Source: Tepidaquicella sp964564635 (GTDB lineage: Bacteria; Bacteroidota; Ignavibacteria; Tepidaquicellales; Tepidaquicellaceae). From it: a stretch of DNA of 64,000 nucleotides. The stretch covers positions 1 to 64,000 of the forward strand of contig CAZMAR010000001.1 in the NCBI GenBank assembly GCA_964564635.1. Reading direction: 5' to 3'. A program made the position numbers and the translations under genes. The notes beneath the pieces are model-generated. The model did no database searches and was not told where the DNA came from. It saw only the letters and a list, made by a program, of their open reading frames with translations. This document shows, piece after piece, positions 36,967 through 45,736 of the stretch. The first letter of the stretch is position 1; every line of letters starts with the position of its first letter.

Positions 36967-38620
36967 ATTGCTCTTCTTTTTCCATTCTTTCGGGAGCACT
37001 TATCCCTATTATATCAAACCCATTTTTTAAAACCTGCTTTGTCGCAATACATAAACTTAAGCGGGCATAGGAAAGTGGTAGGTCTGATTTATTTAAAACT
37101 CTGTTGTTTCTGTAAAATCTATGAAAGCATTCTGCTACTGAGTTTAGATATGATATTATCCTGTGCGGTTCATAATCAATTGCTGAAGATAGTACCTCAT
37201 CTGGAAATTTTATCAATTCCTTTATTAAATTGAGTTCATCATTATTAGTTAATAAACTATAATTTATTTCTCCAGTTTTTTCTATATCAAATTCTGGTAT
37301 TATTTCTTTAAAATGCCTTAAAATTCCACAAATCCTTGCGTGTGCATATTGTAAGTAATATACCGGGTTTTTATCTGATTGCTCTTTTGCAAGTTCTATA
37401 TCAAAATCAAGATGTGAGTTTGGACTTCTCATTATAAAGAAAAATTGTGTCGCATCTTTACCAATATCGTTTATTAAATCGTCAAGTGAGTAAAATGTGC
37501 CATATCTGCCACTCATCTTTAGTGACTTATTGCCGGACCTGAATGTCACCATTTGGTGTATTATCACTTTTATTTTACTTGTATCAAAGCCAAGTAATTC
37601 AACTCCACATAAAACTTCCTTATATGTATCGCTGTGGTCTGCACCAAAAATGTCAATTATTATATCGTAGTTCCGATTTAATTTATCAATGTGGTAAGCC
37701 ATATCAGGAAGTCTATAAGTATATTCTCCGCTCGATTTTATGATAACTTTATCCTGTTTTAATTTTGTTGATAATTTTAGCCAGATAGCACCATCTTTTT
37801 CATAAATAAGATTTTTTCTTTTAAATTCTTCTATCACTTTATTTATTGAACCGTTTTTATACAAATCTGATTCGTTGAAGAATATATCGTGTTTAATTCC
37901 TATTTTCTCAAGTGTATTCCTGATTGAATTAAAATTATATCTCTCTCCTTCTTTTTTAAAAAACTCTAAATCGTCTGAATTCCTGTATTTATCTCCATAT
38001 TTTTCAAATATCCCTTTTGCAATATCCATTACATAACTTCCCTGATATCCATCTTCCGGAAATGGAAAATTTTTATCAAATATCTGTTCATACCTTGCTT
38101 TAACTGATTTAGCAAGTAGTGTCATCTGCATTCCCGCGTCATTATAATAATATTCCCTAATAACTTTATATCCAATCCACTCAAGCATATTAGCTATTGC
38201 TTTTCCAAGGCAAATTTGCCTGCCATGACCTGCATGGAGTGGCTTTGTTGGATTTGCACTTACCCATTCTATATTTGCTGTTTTCCCTTGATATATATAT
38301 GATTTACCGTATTCCGATTTTTTTAATAATATTTCTCTCAATCCATCAAGTAGAAATTTATTTGACATAAAAAAGTTTATAAAACCTGCTCCTGCAATTT
38401 CTACTTTTGTTATATACTCTTTATCGTACTTTAAATTATTTACTATTTCTTCTGCTACTTTTCTCGGTTGTATTTTTTTCTCTTTTGTAATTGTTAGTGC
38501 TATGTTCGTGGAATAATCACCATATTGTGATAACTTTGGAACATCAATCTGTATAGGTACCTGATGATAATTCAGCTCTTTTAGTGTTTTTGATAATATT
38601 TTTATTAAATATTCTTTCAT
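36965..38620 (-). CDS. argS: Arginyl-tRNA synthetase
   Basis: ArgS charges tRNA-Arg with arginine in the cytoplasm. The protein has 551 residues, normal for the bacterial enzyme. The class I signature HIGH appears as HAGHG in WVSANPTKPLHAGHG (about residue 132), and KMSGR (about 367) stands in the KMSKS position. The N-terminal tRNA-binding domain (QIDVPKLSQYGDYSTNIAL) and the C-terminal anticodon-binding helical domain ending GISAPERM are both present. Its start overlaps the stop of the upstream SDR gene by 4 bases (ATGA), so the two are translationally coupled. As is common, the KMSKS motif is degenerate. Confidence 0.97.
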   Translation of the reverse strand: MKEYLIKILSKTLKELNYHQVPIQIDVPKLSQYGDYSTNIALTITKEKKIQPRKVAEEIVNNLKYDKEYITKVEIAGAGFINFFMSNKFLLDGLREILLKKSEYGKSYIYQGKTANIEWVSANPTKPLHAGHGRQICLGKAIANMLEWIGYKVIREYYYNDAGMQMTLLAKSVKARYEQIFDKNFPFPEDGYQGSYVMDIAKGIFEKYGDKYRNSDDLEFFKKEGERYNFNSIRNTLEKIGIKHDIFFNESDLYKNGSINKVIEEFKRKNLIYEKDGAIWLKLSTKLKQDKVIIKSSGEYTYRLPDMAYHIDKLNRNYDIIIDIFGADHSDTYKEVLCGVELLGFDTSKIKVIIHQMVTFRSGNKSLKMSGRYGTFYSLDDLINDIGKDATQFFFIMRSPNSHLDFDIELAKEQSDKNPVYYLQYAHARICGILRHFKEIIPEFDIEKTGEINYSLLTNNDELNLIKELIKFPDEVLSSAIDYEPHRIISYLNSVAECFHRFYRNNRVLNKSDLPLSYARLSLCIATKQVLKNGFDIIGISAPERMEKEEQ

Positions 38621-39600
38621 TTAATCCATCCATTTTGTTTATACCACTCTACAGTTTTTCTAAAGCCTTCTTCAAGAGTATTTTTTTCTCTAAAGCCTAA
38701 TAGTTCTCTTGCTTTTTTATTTGAACAAACCCATCTTGTTTGCGTTAAGTCTTTACATTTTTCTATATTCAATGTAGCAGCATTCTTTGAAAATAATGAA
38801 AAGAATTCAGATAATGCTCCCGCTGTATATACCACCCAGTGAGGTATCCTTATTTTGATTGCTTTTTTACTCAAGACTTTTTCAGTTGTGCTTGCTATCT
38901 CATCCCAATCATAAAAATTAGTATTGCTTAGAAAAAATATTTCTCCATTTGATTTTTCACTTTCTGATGCAAGAAGAATTCCATCAATTAAATCCTCAAT
39001 ATAAATCAGACTTAAATATTTTTTATTGAATCCTATTATTGCATTTAGGCCTTTAGAATAGGTTTTAAAATAATATAATATTTCGGTATCTCTTGGTCCG
39101 AATATTGCGCAGGGTCTTAATACTGTTACCGGCAATTTATCTTTATGTAAAAGTACCTCTTGTTCTGCTTTTAACTTTGTTCTACCGTAATTGGTAATTG
39201 GTCTTGGAATATAATTTTCATCTATTGGATTCTCATCAGGATTTGGTCCACATACAGCCTGAGAGGAAATAAGAACAAATTTTTTTAATTTGTGTTTTGT
39301 ATCTAATACCGAATTTATAAGGTTCTTTGTAAGAATATAGTTACCTTTTTCATAACCCTCTTTTCTTTTTGCCTTTACAACTCCTGCAATATGAAAAATA
39401 AAATCTACTTCTTGTATTACATCTTTAATCACACCGTCAGTTAATTTGTCACTTTCAATATAATTTAATTGTTTTCCTTTTAACCATTTTAGATTTGAAG
39501 TTTTTCTGATTGTACAGAACACAACAAAATTATTTTCGAGTAATCTGTCTATAAGATGACTTCCGACAAAACCGGTACCACCTGTAATTAATGCTTTCAT
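38617..39600 (-). CDS. NAD(P)-dependent epimerase/dehydratase family (candidate 3-ketosphinganine reductase)
   Basis: This 327-residue extended short-chain dehydrogenase starts at ATG 39600 (MKALITGGTGFVGSHLIDRL), which places the nucleotide-binding motif at residues 6-13; an ATG at 39630 would add ten atypical residues. The catalytic YxxxK lies in NYGRTKLKAEQEV (about 144). The reaction is not settled by these motifs. The gene is divergent from a serine-palmitoyltransferase-like gene 92 bases away. In bacteria such as Caulobacter and Bacteroides, the 3-ketosphinganine reductase belongs to this same epimerase family, so a ceramide-pathway role is plausible. Alternatives are a sugar or sterol-like dehydrogenase. 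It overlaps argS by 4 bases. Confidence 0.82.
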   Translation of the reverse strand: MKALITGGTGFVGSHLIDRLLENNFVVFCTIRKTSNLKWLKGKQLNYIESDKLTDGVIKDVIQEVDFIFHIAGVVKAKRKEGYEKGNYILTKNLINSVLDTKHKLKKFVLISSQAVCGPNPDENPIDENYIPRPITNYGRTKLKAEQEVLLHKDKLPVTVLRPCAIFGPRDTEILYYFKTYSKGLNAIIGFNKKYLSLIYIEDLIDGILLASESEKSNGEIFFLSNTNFYDWDEIASTTEKVLSKKAIKIRIPHWVVYTAGALSEFFSLFSKNAATLNIEKCKDLTQTRWVCSNKKARELLGFREKNTLEEGFRKTVEWYKQNGWIK

Positions 39601-39692
39601 TAAAAGGTATTTATTTTTTAAAATTATCAATAATTTAATGTATTTTCTATTAATAAATTTTTACCGATATTTGTATGATAAATTAATTTTTT

Positions 39693-40886
39693 ATGGATTT
39701 ATTTCAGAAGTGTTATAATTTTACCCGTGCTGATGAAGTAAAAGCAATGGGATTATACCCATACTTCCGTGCTATTGAAGAAAACGAAGGACCTGTTGTA
39801 AAAATTGAGGGTAGGGAAGTTATTATGGCAGGTTCTAATAATTACCATGGTTTAACCACACATCCTAAAGTCATCGAGGCTGCAAGGAAAGCACTTGAAA
39901 AGTATGGTACTGGTTGCTCCGGATCCCGTTATTTGACAGGTACGCTTGACCTGCATATAAAACTTGAAGAAAAACTTGCGGACTTTATTGGTAAAGAAGC
40001 TGTTCTTTTGTATTCTACCGGGTATCAAACAGCACAGGGAATTATTCCTACTCTTGTTAATAAGGGTGAATATATTATTTCCGATAGAGATAATCATGCA
40101 AGTATTGTTGCTGGAAATATTATGGCAAAAGGTATTTTTGCTGAACATCTAAGGTATAAACATAACGATATGGAAGACCTTGAAAGGACTTTGAGTTCAA
40201 TACCTTTAGATGCTCCAAAACTTGTTGCTACCGATGGTGTATTTTCAACTACTGGCGATATAGTTGATTTAGTTAATCTCAACAAAGTTTGTAAAAAATA
40301 TAATGCAAGAATACTTATTGATGATGCTCATTCATTGGGTGTATTAGGTAAAGGTGGAAGAGGTACTGCATCTGAATTTGGACTTGATAATGAAATTGAT
40401 ATGATATTTGGTACTTTTTCAAAAACCCTTGCTTCTCTTGGTGGATTTGTCGCTTCTGAAAAAGCAGTTATAAATTATCTGAAACATCACTCTTCTGCAT
40501 TGATTTTTTCTGCTTCTCCTACTCCTGCATCTGTTGCTGCTGCTGATGCCGCACTGGATATTCTAATACAGGAACCAGAAAGAATTAATAAACTGATTGA
40601 TAATGGAAATAAAATGAGAAAAGGACTGAAAGAACTCGGCTTTAAAGTAACTGATGGAAGAACGCCTATTGTACCAGTAATTTTAGGTGATGATATGCTT
40701 ACCTTTAAATTCTGGCGAAAGTTATTTGATGCAGGTGTTTTTGTTAATGCTTTTGTCTCGCCAGGGGTTCCTCCTAATTTAGCTATGCTGAGAACTTCAT
40801 ATATGGCTACTCATGAAGATAAACACTTAAATAAAATTATTGAGGTATTTGGTGAAATAGGAAGAGAGTTGAATATTATTAAATAA
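39693..40886 (+). CDS. spt: Alpha-oxoamine synthase, probable serine palmitoyltransferase
   Basis: This 397-residue PLP enzyme belongs to the alpha-oxoamine synthase family, which condenses an amino acid with an acyl-CoA. Features are GTGCSGSRYLTGTLDLHIKL (about 72-91), DRDNHASIVAG (about 131) with the His that stacks on PLP, DDAHSLGVLG (about 211-220) and the PLP Lys in GTFSKTLASLGGF (about 244). Family members are serine palmitoyltransferase, 2-amino-3-ketobutyrate CoA ligase and 8-amino-7-oxononanoate synthase. The N-terminus (YPYFRAIEENEGPVVKIEGR) and the FVSPGVPPN segment match the bacterial serine palmitoyltransferase-like group best. The divergent SDR next door fits the second step of sphingolipid synthesis; no threonine dehydrogenase gene or biotin gene is adjacent. 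The substrate is therefore inferred. Confidence 0.82.
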   Translation: MDLFQKCYNFTRADEVKAMGLYPYFRAIEENEGPVVKIEGREVIMAGSNNYHGLTTHPKVIEAARKALEKYGTGCSGSRYLTGTLDLHIKLEEKLADFIGKEAVLLYSTGYQTAQGIIPTLVNKGEYIISDRDNHASIVAGNIMAKGIFAEHLRYKHNDMEDLERTLSSIPLDAPKLVATDGVFSTTGDIVDLVNLNKVCKKYNARILIDDAHSLGVLGKGGRGTASEFGLDNEIDMIFGTFSKTLASLGGFVASEKAVINYLKHHSSALIFSASPTPASVAAADAALDILIQEPERINKLIDNGNKMRKGLKELGFKVTDGRTPIVPVILGDDMLTFKFWRKLFDAGVFVNAFVSPGVPPNLAMLRTSYMATHEDKHLNKIIEVFGEIGRELNIIK

Positions 40887-40891
40887 ATTTT

Positions 40892-41314
40892 ATGAACCAA
40901 ATTAAAAAAATATTCACCTTATTTTCTTTTATTTTTATAATATTAATAATTTTTTACGGATGTAATAAAGAGGATAAAAGTAATACTGAAATTTATGATA
41001 ATGAGCTGGATACTGGTTCTATTACTCCGGCTGAATCTTTTGCAATTACAATGATTGATGATTTTCTTGGTGAGGATGATGAAGATTTAAGTTATTATTT
41101 AGAAAATGAAATTTATCCGCTTGTTTCTAAATCAGAAAAAGTTACCTTAGATAAAATTTCTACCTCTTTATATATTTTGTCTTATATAGAAAATGGGAAT
41201 GAAAGAAACTTTCTAATCGAAAAGTTTTACAATCCAGTTAAAGATGAGATATCATTTTCGAGAAAAGAAATAAATCAAAATTCCCGTAAGATTTTTCTCA
41301 ATTTAGAAAAATAA
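40892..41314 (+). CDS. Small putative lipoprotein
   Basis: This 140-residue protein has a basic start (MNQIKK), a hydrophobic core (about 8-22) and a lipobox ending in FYGC, with Cys about 24 as lipidation site. The mature part is acidic (FLGEDDEDLSYYLENEIYP) and has no motif I recognise. It lies 5 bases after the oxoamine synthase gene and its TAA directly abuts the next ATG, so it is part of a tightly packed run of four genes. Whether it has anything to do with lipid or nucleotide metabolism is unknown. Confidence 0.72.
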   Translation: MNQIKKIFTLFSFIFIILIIFYGCNKEDKSNTEIYDNELDTGSITPAESFAITMIDDFLGEDDEDLSYYLENEIYPLVSKSEKVTLDKISTSLYILSYIENGNERNFLIEKFYNPVKDEISFSRKEINQNSRKIFLNLEK

Positions 41315-41848
41315 ATGAATAAGATTATTGCTGTTGTTGGTCTTTGTGGATCAGGAAAAAGTGAAGCTGTTAAATTTTTTACAGATAATGGATATTCAAA
41401 AGTTTATTTTGGGGAAATAGTACTTGAAGAGCTGAAAAATAGAGGACTTGAGATAAATGAACAAAACGAGAAAATAATAAGGGAACAATTAAGAAAAGAT
41501 TTTGGAATGGGGGTTATGGCTATTAAAAGCCTTGATAAAATCAGATTTTTCTTTAAAACAGGAAATGTTGTTATAGAAAGTTTATATTCCTGGACAGAAT
41601 ATAAAATTGTAAAATCTGAATTCGGTGATTGTTTTAAACTTCTTGCCTTGCATACATCAAAACCTATTAGATATAAAAGATTATCGGAAAGAAAATTTAG
41701 ACCGCTTACCGAACAGGAAGCAATAGCAAGAGACATAAATGAAATAGAAAACATTGAAAAAGCAGGACCGATAGCATTTGCGGATTACCTTGTAATTAAT
41801 GATGGAACAATAGATGAATTAAGAAATAATTTAAAACATCTCTTATGA
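41315..41848 (+). CDS. P-loop nucleotide kinase-like protein (dephospho-CoA kinase/UPF0200-like)
   Basis: This 177-residue cytoplasmic protein begins with a Walker A motif, VVGLCGSGKSEAV (about 6-18), and continues with VYFGEIVLEEL and a basic lid-like stretch YKRLSERKFRP (about 108-118). VVIESLYSWTE may carry the Walker B role. This is the pattern of small nucleoside or nucleotide kinases related to dephospho-CoA kinase and to archaeal UPF0200 proteins. The last four bases (ATGA) are shared with the start of a dCMP deaminase gene, so translational coupling suggests a role in nucleotide metabolism, for example a monophosphate kinase. The substrate cannot be read from sequence. Confidence 0.75.
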   Translation: MNKIIAVVGLCGSGKSEAVKFFTDNGYSKVYFGEIVLEELKNRGLEINEQNEKIIREQLRKDFGMGVMAIKSLDKIRFFFKTGNVVIESLYSWTEYKIVKSEFGDCFKLLALHTSKPIRYKRLSERKFRPLTEQEAIARDINEIENIEKAGPIAFADYLVINDGTIDELRNNLKHLL

Positions 41849-42336
41849 AAGCAAAAGATTATATTTCCTGGGATGAATATTTTATGGGTATTGCACTTCT
41901 CTCTGCTTATAGGAGCAAAGATCCAAATACAAAAGTGGGTGCTTGTATTGTTGATGAAAATAACAAAATAGTTGGAATTGGATATAACGGTTTTCCAATT
42001 GGATGCAGTGATGATGAATTGCCCTGGGAAAAGGAAGCGGATAATATAAACGATACTAAATATCCCTATGTGGTTCATGCAGAAGCAAATGCAATTCTTA
42101 ATTCTACAAAAGATTTGCACGGAGCAAGAATGTATGTTGCACTATTTCCCTGTAATGAATGTGCAAAACTTATTATTCAATCAGGGATTAAAGAAATTTT
42201 ATATCTTTCAGATAAATATAAAGATACCGATAGTGTAAAAGCATCAAAGAAAATGTTTGATATGGCTGGTGTAAAATATAGATTAATCAAATTAAAAGAT
42301 AAAAAAATTGTATTAGATTTTCATTCTTATCTTTAG
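41845..42336 (+). CDS. dCMP deaminase / ComE-type zinc deaminase
   Basis: This 163-residue enzyme has the cytidine-deaminase zinc motifs: HAEANAIL (about 72-79, zinc His and catalytic Glu) and PCNECAK (about 98-104, two zinc Cys). The opening WDEYFMGIALLSAYRSKDPNTKVGA and IGYNGFPIGCSDDELPWEKE are characteristic of the deoxycytidylate deaminase family, which converts dCMP to dUMP for thymidylate synthesis. The overlap with the upstream kinase gene (ATGA) indicates coupled expression. It ends the four-gene run that starts at 39693; the cobalamin riboswitch follows after about 30 bases. Confidence 0.93.
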   Translation: MKAKDYISWDEYFMGIALLSAYRSKDPNTKVGACIVDENNKIVGIGYNGFPIGCSDDELPWEKEADNINDTKYPYVVHAEANAILNSTKDLHGARMYVALFPCNECAKLIIQSGIKEILYLSDKYKDTDSVKASKKMFDMAGVKYRLIKLKDKKIVLDFHSYL

Positions 42337-42365
42337 TATATTGAAATAAAATTTTGTTCTTTTAA

Positions 42366-42557
42366 ATATCTTCTGGATGTAAAAAAGGGAATCCGGTGAA
42401 AATCCGGAACTGTCCGCGCAACTGTAACAGTTAAAACCATTTCTTTATCCACTGTCCTCAAGGATGGGAAGGTGAAATGGGAGACTTAATGTCTTACTGA
42501 AGTCAGGAGACCTATCCTGAAGAGTTTCTTCATTCAATCTTCCAGGTAAAGATTGTG
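42366..42557 (+). promoter_or_regulatory. Cobalamin (B12) riboswitch aptamer
   Basis: The core GGGAATCCGGTGAAAATCC (from about 42388) with the following GTCCGCGCAACTGTAACAG is the highly conserved centre of the cobalamin riboswitch. A variable arm (CCATTTC pairing with GAAATGG) and the downstream AAGTCAGGAGACC fit the rest of the consensus. A 7-base hairpin, CAATCTT with AAGATTG at 42535-42555, ends the fold and is a candidate for the 3' kissing-loop stem. It controls the receptor gene starting at 42651. Confidence 0.95.
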
Positions 42558-42571
42558 AAGAGTTATGTTAG

Positions 42572-42630
42572 AAATCCTTTAGCCTTCAGAATCTTTACTG
42601 GATTTTGTAGGTTAAAGGATTTTTTATTTT
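42572..42630 (+). terminator. Riboswitch-controlled intrinsic terminator
   Basis: AAATCCTTTAGCCT (42572-42585) pairs with AGGTTAAAGGATTT (42609-42622) through one G-T pair, and the stem runs into TTTTTATTTT. The loop holds AATCTTTACTGG (42590-42601), which can instead pair with the 3' hairpin of the aptamer at 42542-42554. This is an attenuator: B12 binding should favour the terminator and switch off the receptor gene. Confidence 0.85.
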
Positions 42631-42650
42631 AAAAATTAAATTATTTAAAA

Positions 42651-44579
42651 ATGGTTAAAAAATTTTTTCTCCCTGTTATTTTTTTCTTCCTTTCTTTTAA
42701 TCTTTATTCGCAGGAAGATACATCTATCTATAAAACTGAAGAAATTATTGTCTATGGTAATAAATTGTTACATTCAATTTTTTACTCTCCTGTTGATGTA
42801 AAAATTTTTACGAAAGATGATATTAAAAATCTTAATGGTGGTAAACTTTATGATATTATCAATTATTGTGGGGGTATTCACCTTAAATCTTATTCAGGAA
42901 TCAATTCTTTGAAAACAATTTCCTTTAACGGATTGGGGGCAGAGCATACGGCTGTTCTGCTAAATGGTATAAAATTAAATTCTCAACAAAACTCACAGGT
43001 GGATTTATCTTTGATTCCTGTAGAAAATGTTGAAAGAGTGGAGATTTTAAGTGGTGGGTTTGGTTCGCTCTATGGCTCAGATGCCTCCGGCGGAGTTGTA
43101 AATATTAAAACGGAAGAATTCAATTTCTATAAAGATAAAAAATATAATTTTAATTGGTTAATAAATTCTGCTGCCGGTTCTTATGGATATTATTATTTTG
43201 GAGTTAGTACATTTTTAAAAAATAATAATAGCTCACTAAATATTGGTTATTCAAAAGAAAAATCAAATAACAATTATGATTTCTTCTTTCATAATGGCTT
43301 AAATATTGAAAAACGGCAAAGAGAAAATGCTTCTTTCTCTGGTAATAAATTTTATCTAAATTCAGATATAAAACTTTTAAAAGATTTCAGACTGAAATAT
43401 TTTGGGTATTATTACATCTTAGACAGAAATCTCCCACAAGACTTGAACTCAATTTTTTCTCTTAATGAAAAACAAAAAGACAGAAGTTTTGTAAACATAT
43501 TCCAAACGGAATATAAAAATAAGAATGAATTCACTCTAAAAACTCAATTCGGATATCAGGAGAACATTATTAACTATGAAGCTGGTACAATTTTTAATGA
43601 TTATTATAGAAATAGAAATTATGTTTTACAAGCTGAGGGGGCTAAGATGACTAATAAAATAAATCTTTATGCTGGTGCAGAAGTAAATTATAATACTTTT
43701 GAAAGTTCTACTATAAAAGATATTAGCCGAACATTGACAGGAGTTTTCCTAACAGGAGAGTTAAATTTCATAAATAATTTTAAAATTTATCCTTCTTTAA
43801 GATATGAAACTGCTTCAGATGTCAATTATAAAAAACTTTATTCAAAATTAGGAATTAATTTTAAACCTTTTGATGATGAAAATTTTCATTTAAGAGCAAG
43901 TATAAGTAATAATGGAAGAATACCTGCATTCAATGATTTATATTGGGTTCCAGGGGGGAATCCGAATTTAAAACCTGAATCTGCAATAAATTTTGATTTT
44001 GGTGTCATTTATGGATTTGAATTATTTGGAAATAATATTATTGACATTTCCTATAAAAATATTCTTATGAATGATAAGATTACCTGGGTTTATAATAATA
44101 ATATTGGTTTATGGAATCCTGTTAATATAGGAAAGTCAAGGTCTGATATTTTCTCTTTTGATTTAAAGTCACAAATCTATATCAATAAAAATATTTTACT
44201 TTCAATAAATACAAATTACACTTACAATCTTGCAAAAAAAACTAACGAAGATTTTCAGGGTGATTTATCCTTTAATAAACAAATTCCTTATGTTCCAGTT
44301 GATTTACTAAAATTTAATTTGAGTCTAAATTATAAGGACGCAGGGATTAACTTATTTTATAATCTAATTGGAAAGAGGTATGCTGATGCAGAAAATAATA
44401 ACTCTTTAAGCCCGGCAGGTATTCTTGATGCAAATATATATTATAATTTTATCTTTGGTTATCTAAAATTAAGGTTAACAATGGAAATTAATAATATTAC
44501 AAACACTGATTATTCAATAATGCCTGGATATCCTATGCCTTTGAGAAACTATATTGCAAAAGTGTCATTATTTAATTAA
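42651..44579 (+). CDS. btuB: TonB-dependent vitamin B12 receptor (BtuB-like)
   Basis: This 642-residue outer-membrane receptor is predicted to import corrinoids with energy from TonB. It has a signal peptide (LPVIFFFLSFNLYSQ, ending about 21), a TonB-box-like EEIIVYG (about 31-37), a plug domain with SLKTISFNGLGAEHTAVLLNG-type motifs (about 85-106) and GSLYGSDASGGVVNI (about 137-151), and a 22-strand barrel ending in an aromatic-rich strand with the terminal KVSLFN. The substrate comes from context rather than from the protein: the cobalamin riboswitch is 20 bases upstream of the start and a corrinoid adenosyltransferase gene is 32 bases downstream. No Shine-Dalgarno sequence is visible, so control is by termination. 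Confidence 0.93.
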   Translation: MVKKFFLPVIFFFLSFNLYSQEDTSIYKTEEIIVYGNKLLHSIFYSPVDVKIFTKDDIKNLNGGKLYDIINYCGGIHLKSYSGINSLKTISFNGLGAEHTAVLLNGIKLNSQQNSQVDLSLIPVENVERVEILSGGFGSLYGSDASGGVVNIKTEEFNFYKDKKYNFNWLINSAAGSYGYYYFGVSTFLKNNNSSLNIGYSKEKSNNNYDFFFHNGLNIEKRQRENASFSGNKFYLNSDIKLLKDFRLKYFGYYYILDRNLPQDLNSIFSLNEKQKDRSFVNIFQTEYKNKNEFTLKTQFGYQENIINYEAGTIFNDYYRNRNYVLQAEGAKMTNKINLYAGAEVNYNTFESSTIKDISRTLTGVFLTGELNFINNFKIYPSLRYETASDVNYKKLYSKLGINFKPFDDENFHLRASISNNGRIPAFNDLYWVPGGNPNLKPESAINFDFGVIYGFELFGNNIIDISYKNILMNDKITWVYNNNIGLWNPVNIGKSRSDIFSFDLKSQIYINKNILLSINTNYTYNLAKKTNEDFQGDLSFNKQIPYVPVDLLKFNLSLNYKDAGINLFYNLIGKRYADAENNNSLSPAGILDANIYYNFIFGYLKLRLTMEINNITNTDYSIMPGYPMPLRNYIAKVSLFN

Positions 44580-44611
44580 TATTGTTATATTATAAAATTC
44601 AATAAAACTGA

Positions 44612-45208
44612 ATGAAAATAGTAAATAACAAGAAATCAAATAAAAAAGATAATAAATTAAATTTTATTCATATTTATTTTGGTAACGGAAAAGGAAAAAC
44701 AACTGCTGCTTTGGGTTTAGCACTTAGAGCACTCGGGGACGGAAAAAAAGTTGCTATAATTCAATTTGATAAAGGTGGAAATGAAAACTTTTATTCTGAC
44801 AAAAAAATTGTTTATAAATTAAAGAAATCAGGTCACAATATTGACTTATATTCAACAGGTAATTCAAGGATTAACAAAAATAAAAAATTCAGATTTAAGA
44901 ATATTAAAAAGGATTATGAGGAAGCTTTAAGAGGAATTGAAATTGCAAAAGAATTGATTTTAAAAGGTAAGCAAAATATCTTGATTCTTGATGAAATAAT
45001 TTCTTCTGTGAATACAGGTTTACTTAAAAAAAGTCAGGTTGAAGAGATAATTGATATTTATAATAAAAATAGAAGATTCGAATTAATCCTAACTGGTTTG
45101 AGAATTTGGAAAAATCTTAAAGAGAAGGCTGATTTAATTACTCAAATGAAAAAAGTAAAACATTATTACGATAAAGGTATTATTGCAAGAAAAGGAATAG
45201 AGTTTTAA
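44612..45208 (+). CDS. cobO: Cob(I)yrinic acid a,c-diamide adenosyltransferase
   Basis: This 198-residue CobA/CobO/BtuR-family enzyme transfers the adenosyl group of ATP to reduced corrinoids to make the coenzyme form of B12. The P-loop GNGKGKTTAALGLALRALG (about 24-42) is diagnostic of the family, followed by KKVAIIQFDKGG and the Walker-B-like ILILDEIISSVNTGLL (about 126-141). It sits in the B12 salvage unit directly after the BtuB-like gene and is under the same riboswitch if read through. No gene for de novo corrin-ring synthesis is in the window, so uptake and activation of scavenged corrinoid is the simplest reading. It is also called btuR. Confidence 0.95.
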   Translation: MKIVNNKKSNKKDNKLNFIHIYFGNGKGKTTAALGLALRALGDGKKVAIIQFDKGGNENFYSDKKIVYKLKKSGHNIDLYSTGNSRINKNKKFRFKNIKKDYEEALRGIEIAKELILKGKQNILILDEIISSVNTGLLKKSQVEEIIDIYNKNRRFELILTGLRIWKNLKEKADLITQMKKVKHYYDKGIIARKGIEF

Positions 45209-45226
45209 AAAATTAAATTTAATTCT

Positions 45227-45736
45227 ATGATTATTTCTTATCTGGGAAAAACTCCGATTATTGATAAAACTGTTTTTATTGGGGAAGGTTCTGTAATTGT
45301 TGGTGATGTTGTCCTTGATAAAGATGTTAGTGTGTGGTTTAATTGTGTGGTAAGAGGTGATGTAAATTATATCAGAATAGGGGAACGGTCTAATGTTCAG
45401 GATGGTTGTATTTTACATGTAACATATAAAAAGTATCCTTTAATTATTGGTAAAGATGTTTCAATTGGACATGGTGCAATAGTTCACGGTTGTACTATAA
45501 AAGATTCAGTTTTAATTGGTATGGGAGCGTTATTACTTGATAATTGTACTGTGAATTCAAATTCATTAATTGCTGCGGGAGCTGTAGTAAAAGAAAATTT
45601 TATTGTACCAGAAGGAGTATTGGTTGCGGGGGTTCCTGCAAAAATAGTTAGAGATTTAACCCTTGATGAAATTTCTTCTATAAAACAGCGCGCACAAAAT
45701 TATATTATGTATGTAAGCAACTATAGAAAAAAATAA
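45227..45736 (+). CDS. Gamma carbonic anhydrase family protein (hexapeptide repeat)
   Basis: This 169-residue protein folds as a left-handed beta-helix, with repeats such as VFIGEGSVIVGDVVLDKDVS (about 17-36). The zinc His residues of the gamma carbonic anhydrase group are visible in CILHVTYKKYP (about 64) and in GHGAIVHGC (about 86-92). Proteins of this YrdA/PaaY-like group may hydrate carbon dioxide, though many have weak or unknown activity and some bind other metals or act with acyl-CoA. It lies 18 bases after cobO and may share the transcript, but a link to B12 metabolism is not implied by its family. Confidence 0.9.
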   Translation: MIISYLGKTPIIDKTVFIGEGSVIVGDVVLDKDVSVWFNCVVRGDVNYIRIGERSNVQDGCILHVTYKKYPLIIGKDVSIGHGAIVHGCTIKDSVLIGMGALLLDNCTVNSNSLIAAGAVVKENFIVPEGVLVAGVPAKIVRDLTLDEISSIKQRAQNYIMYVSNYRKK

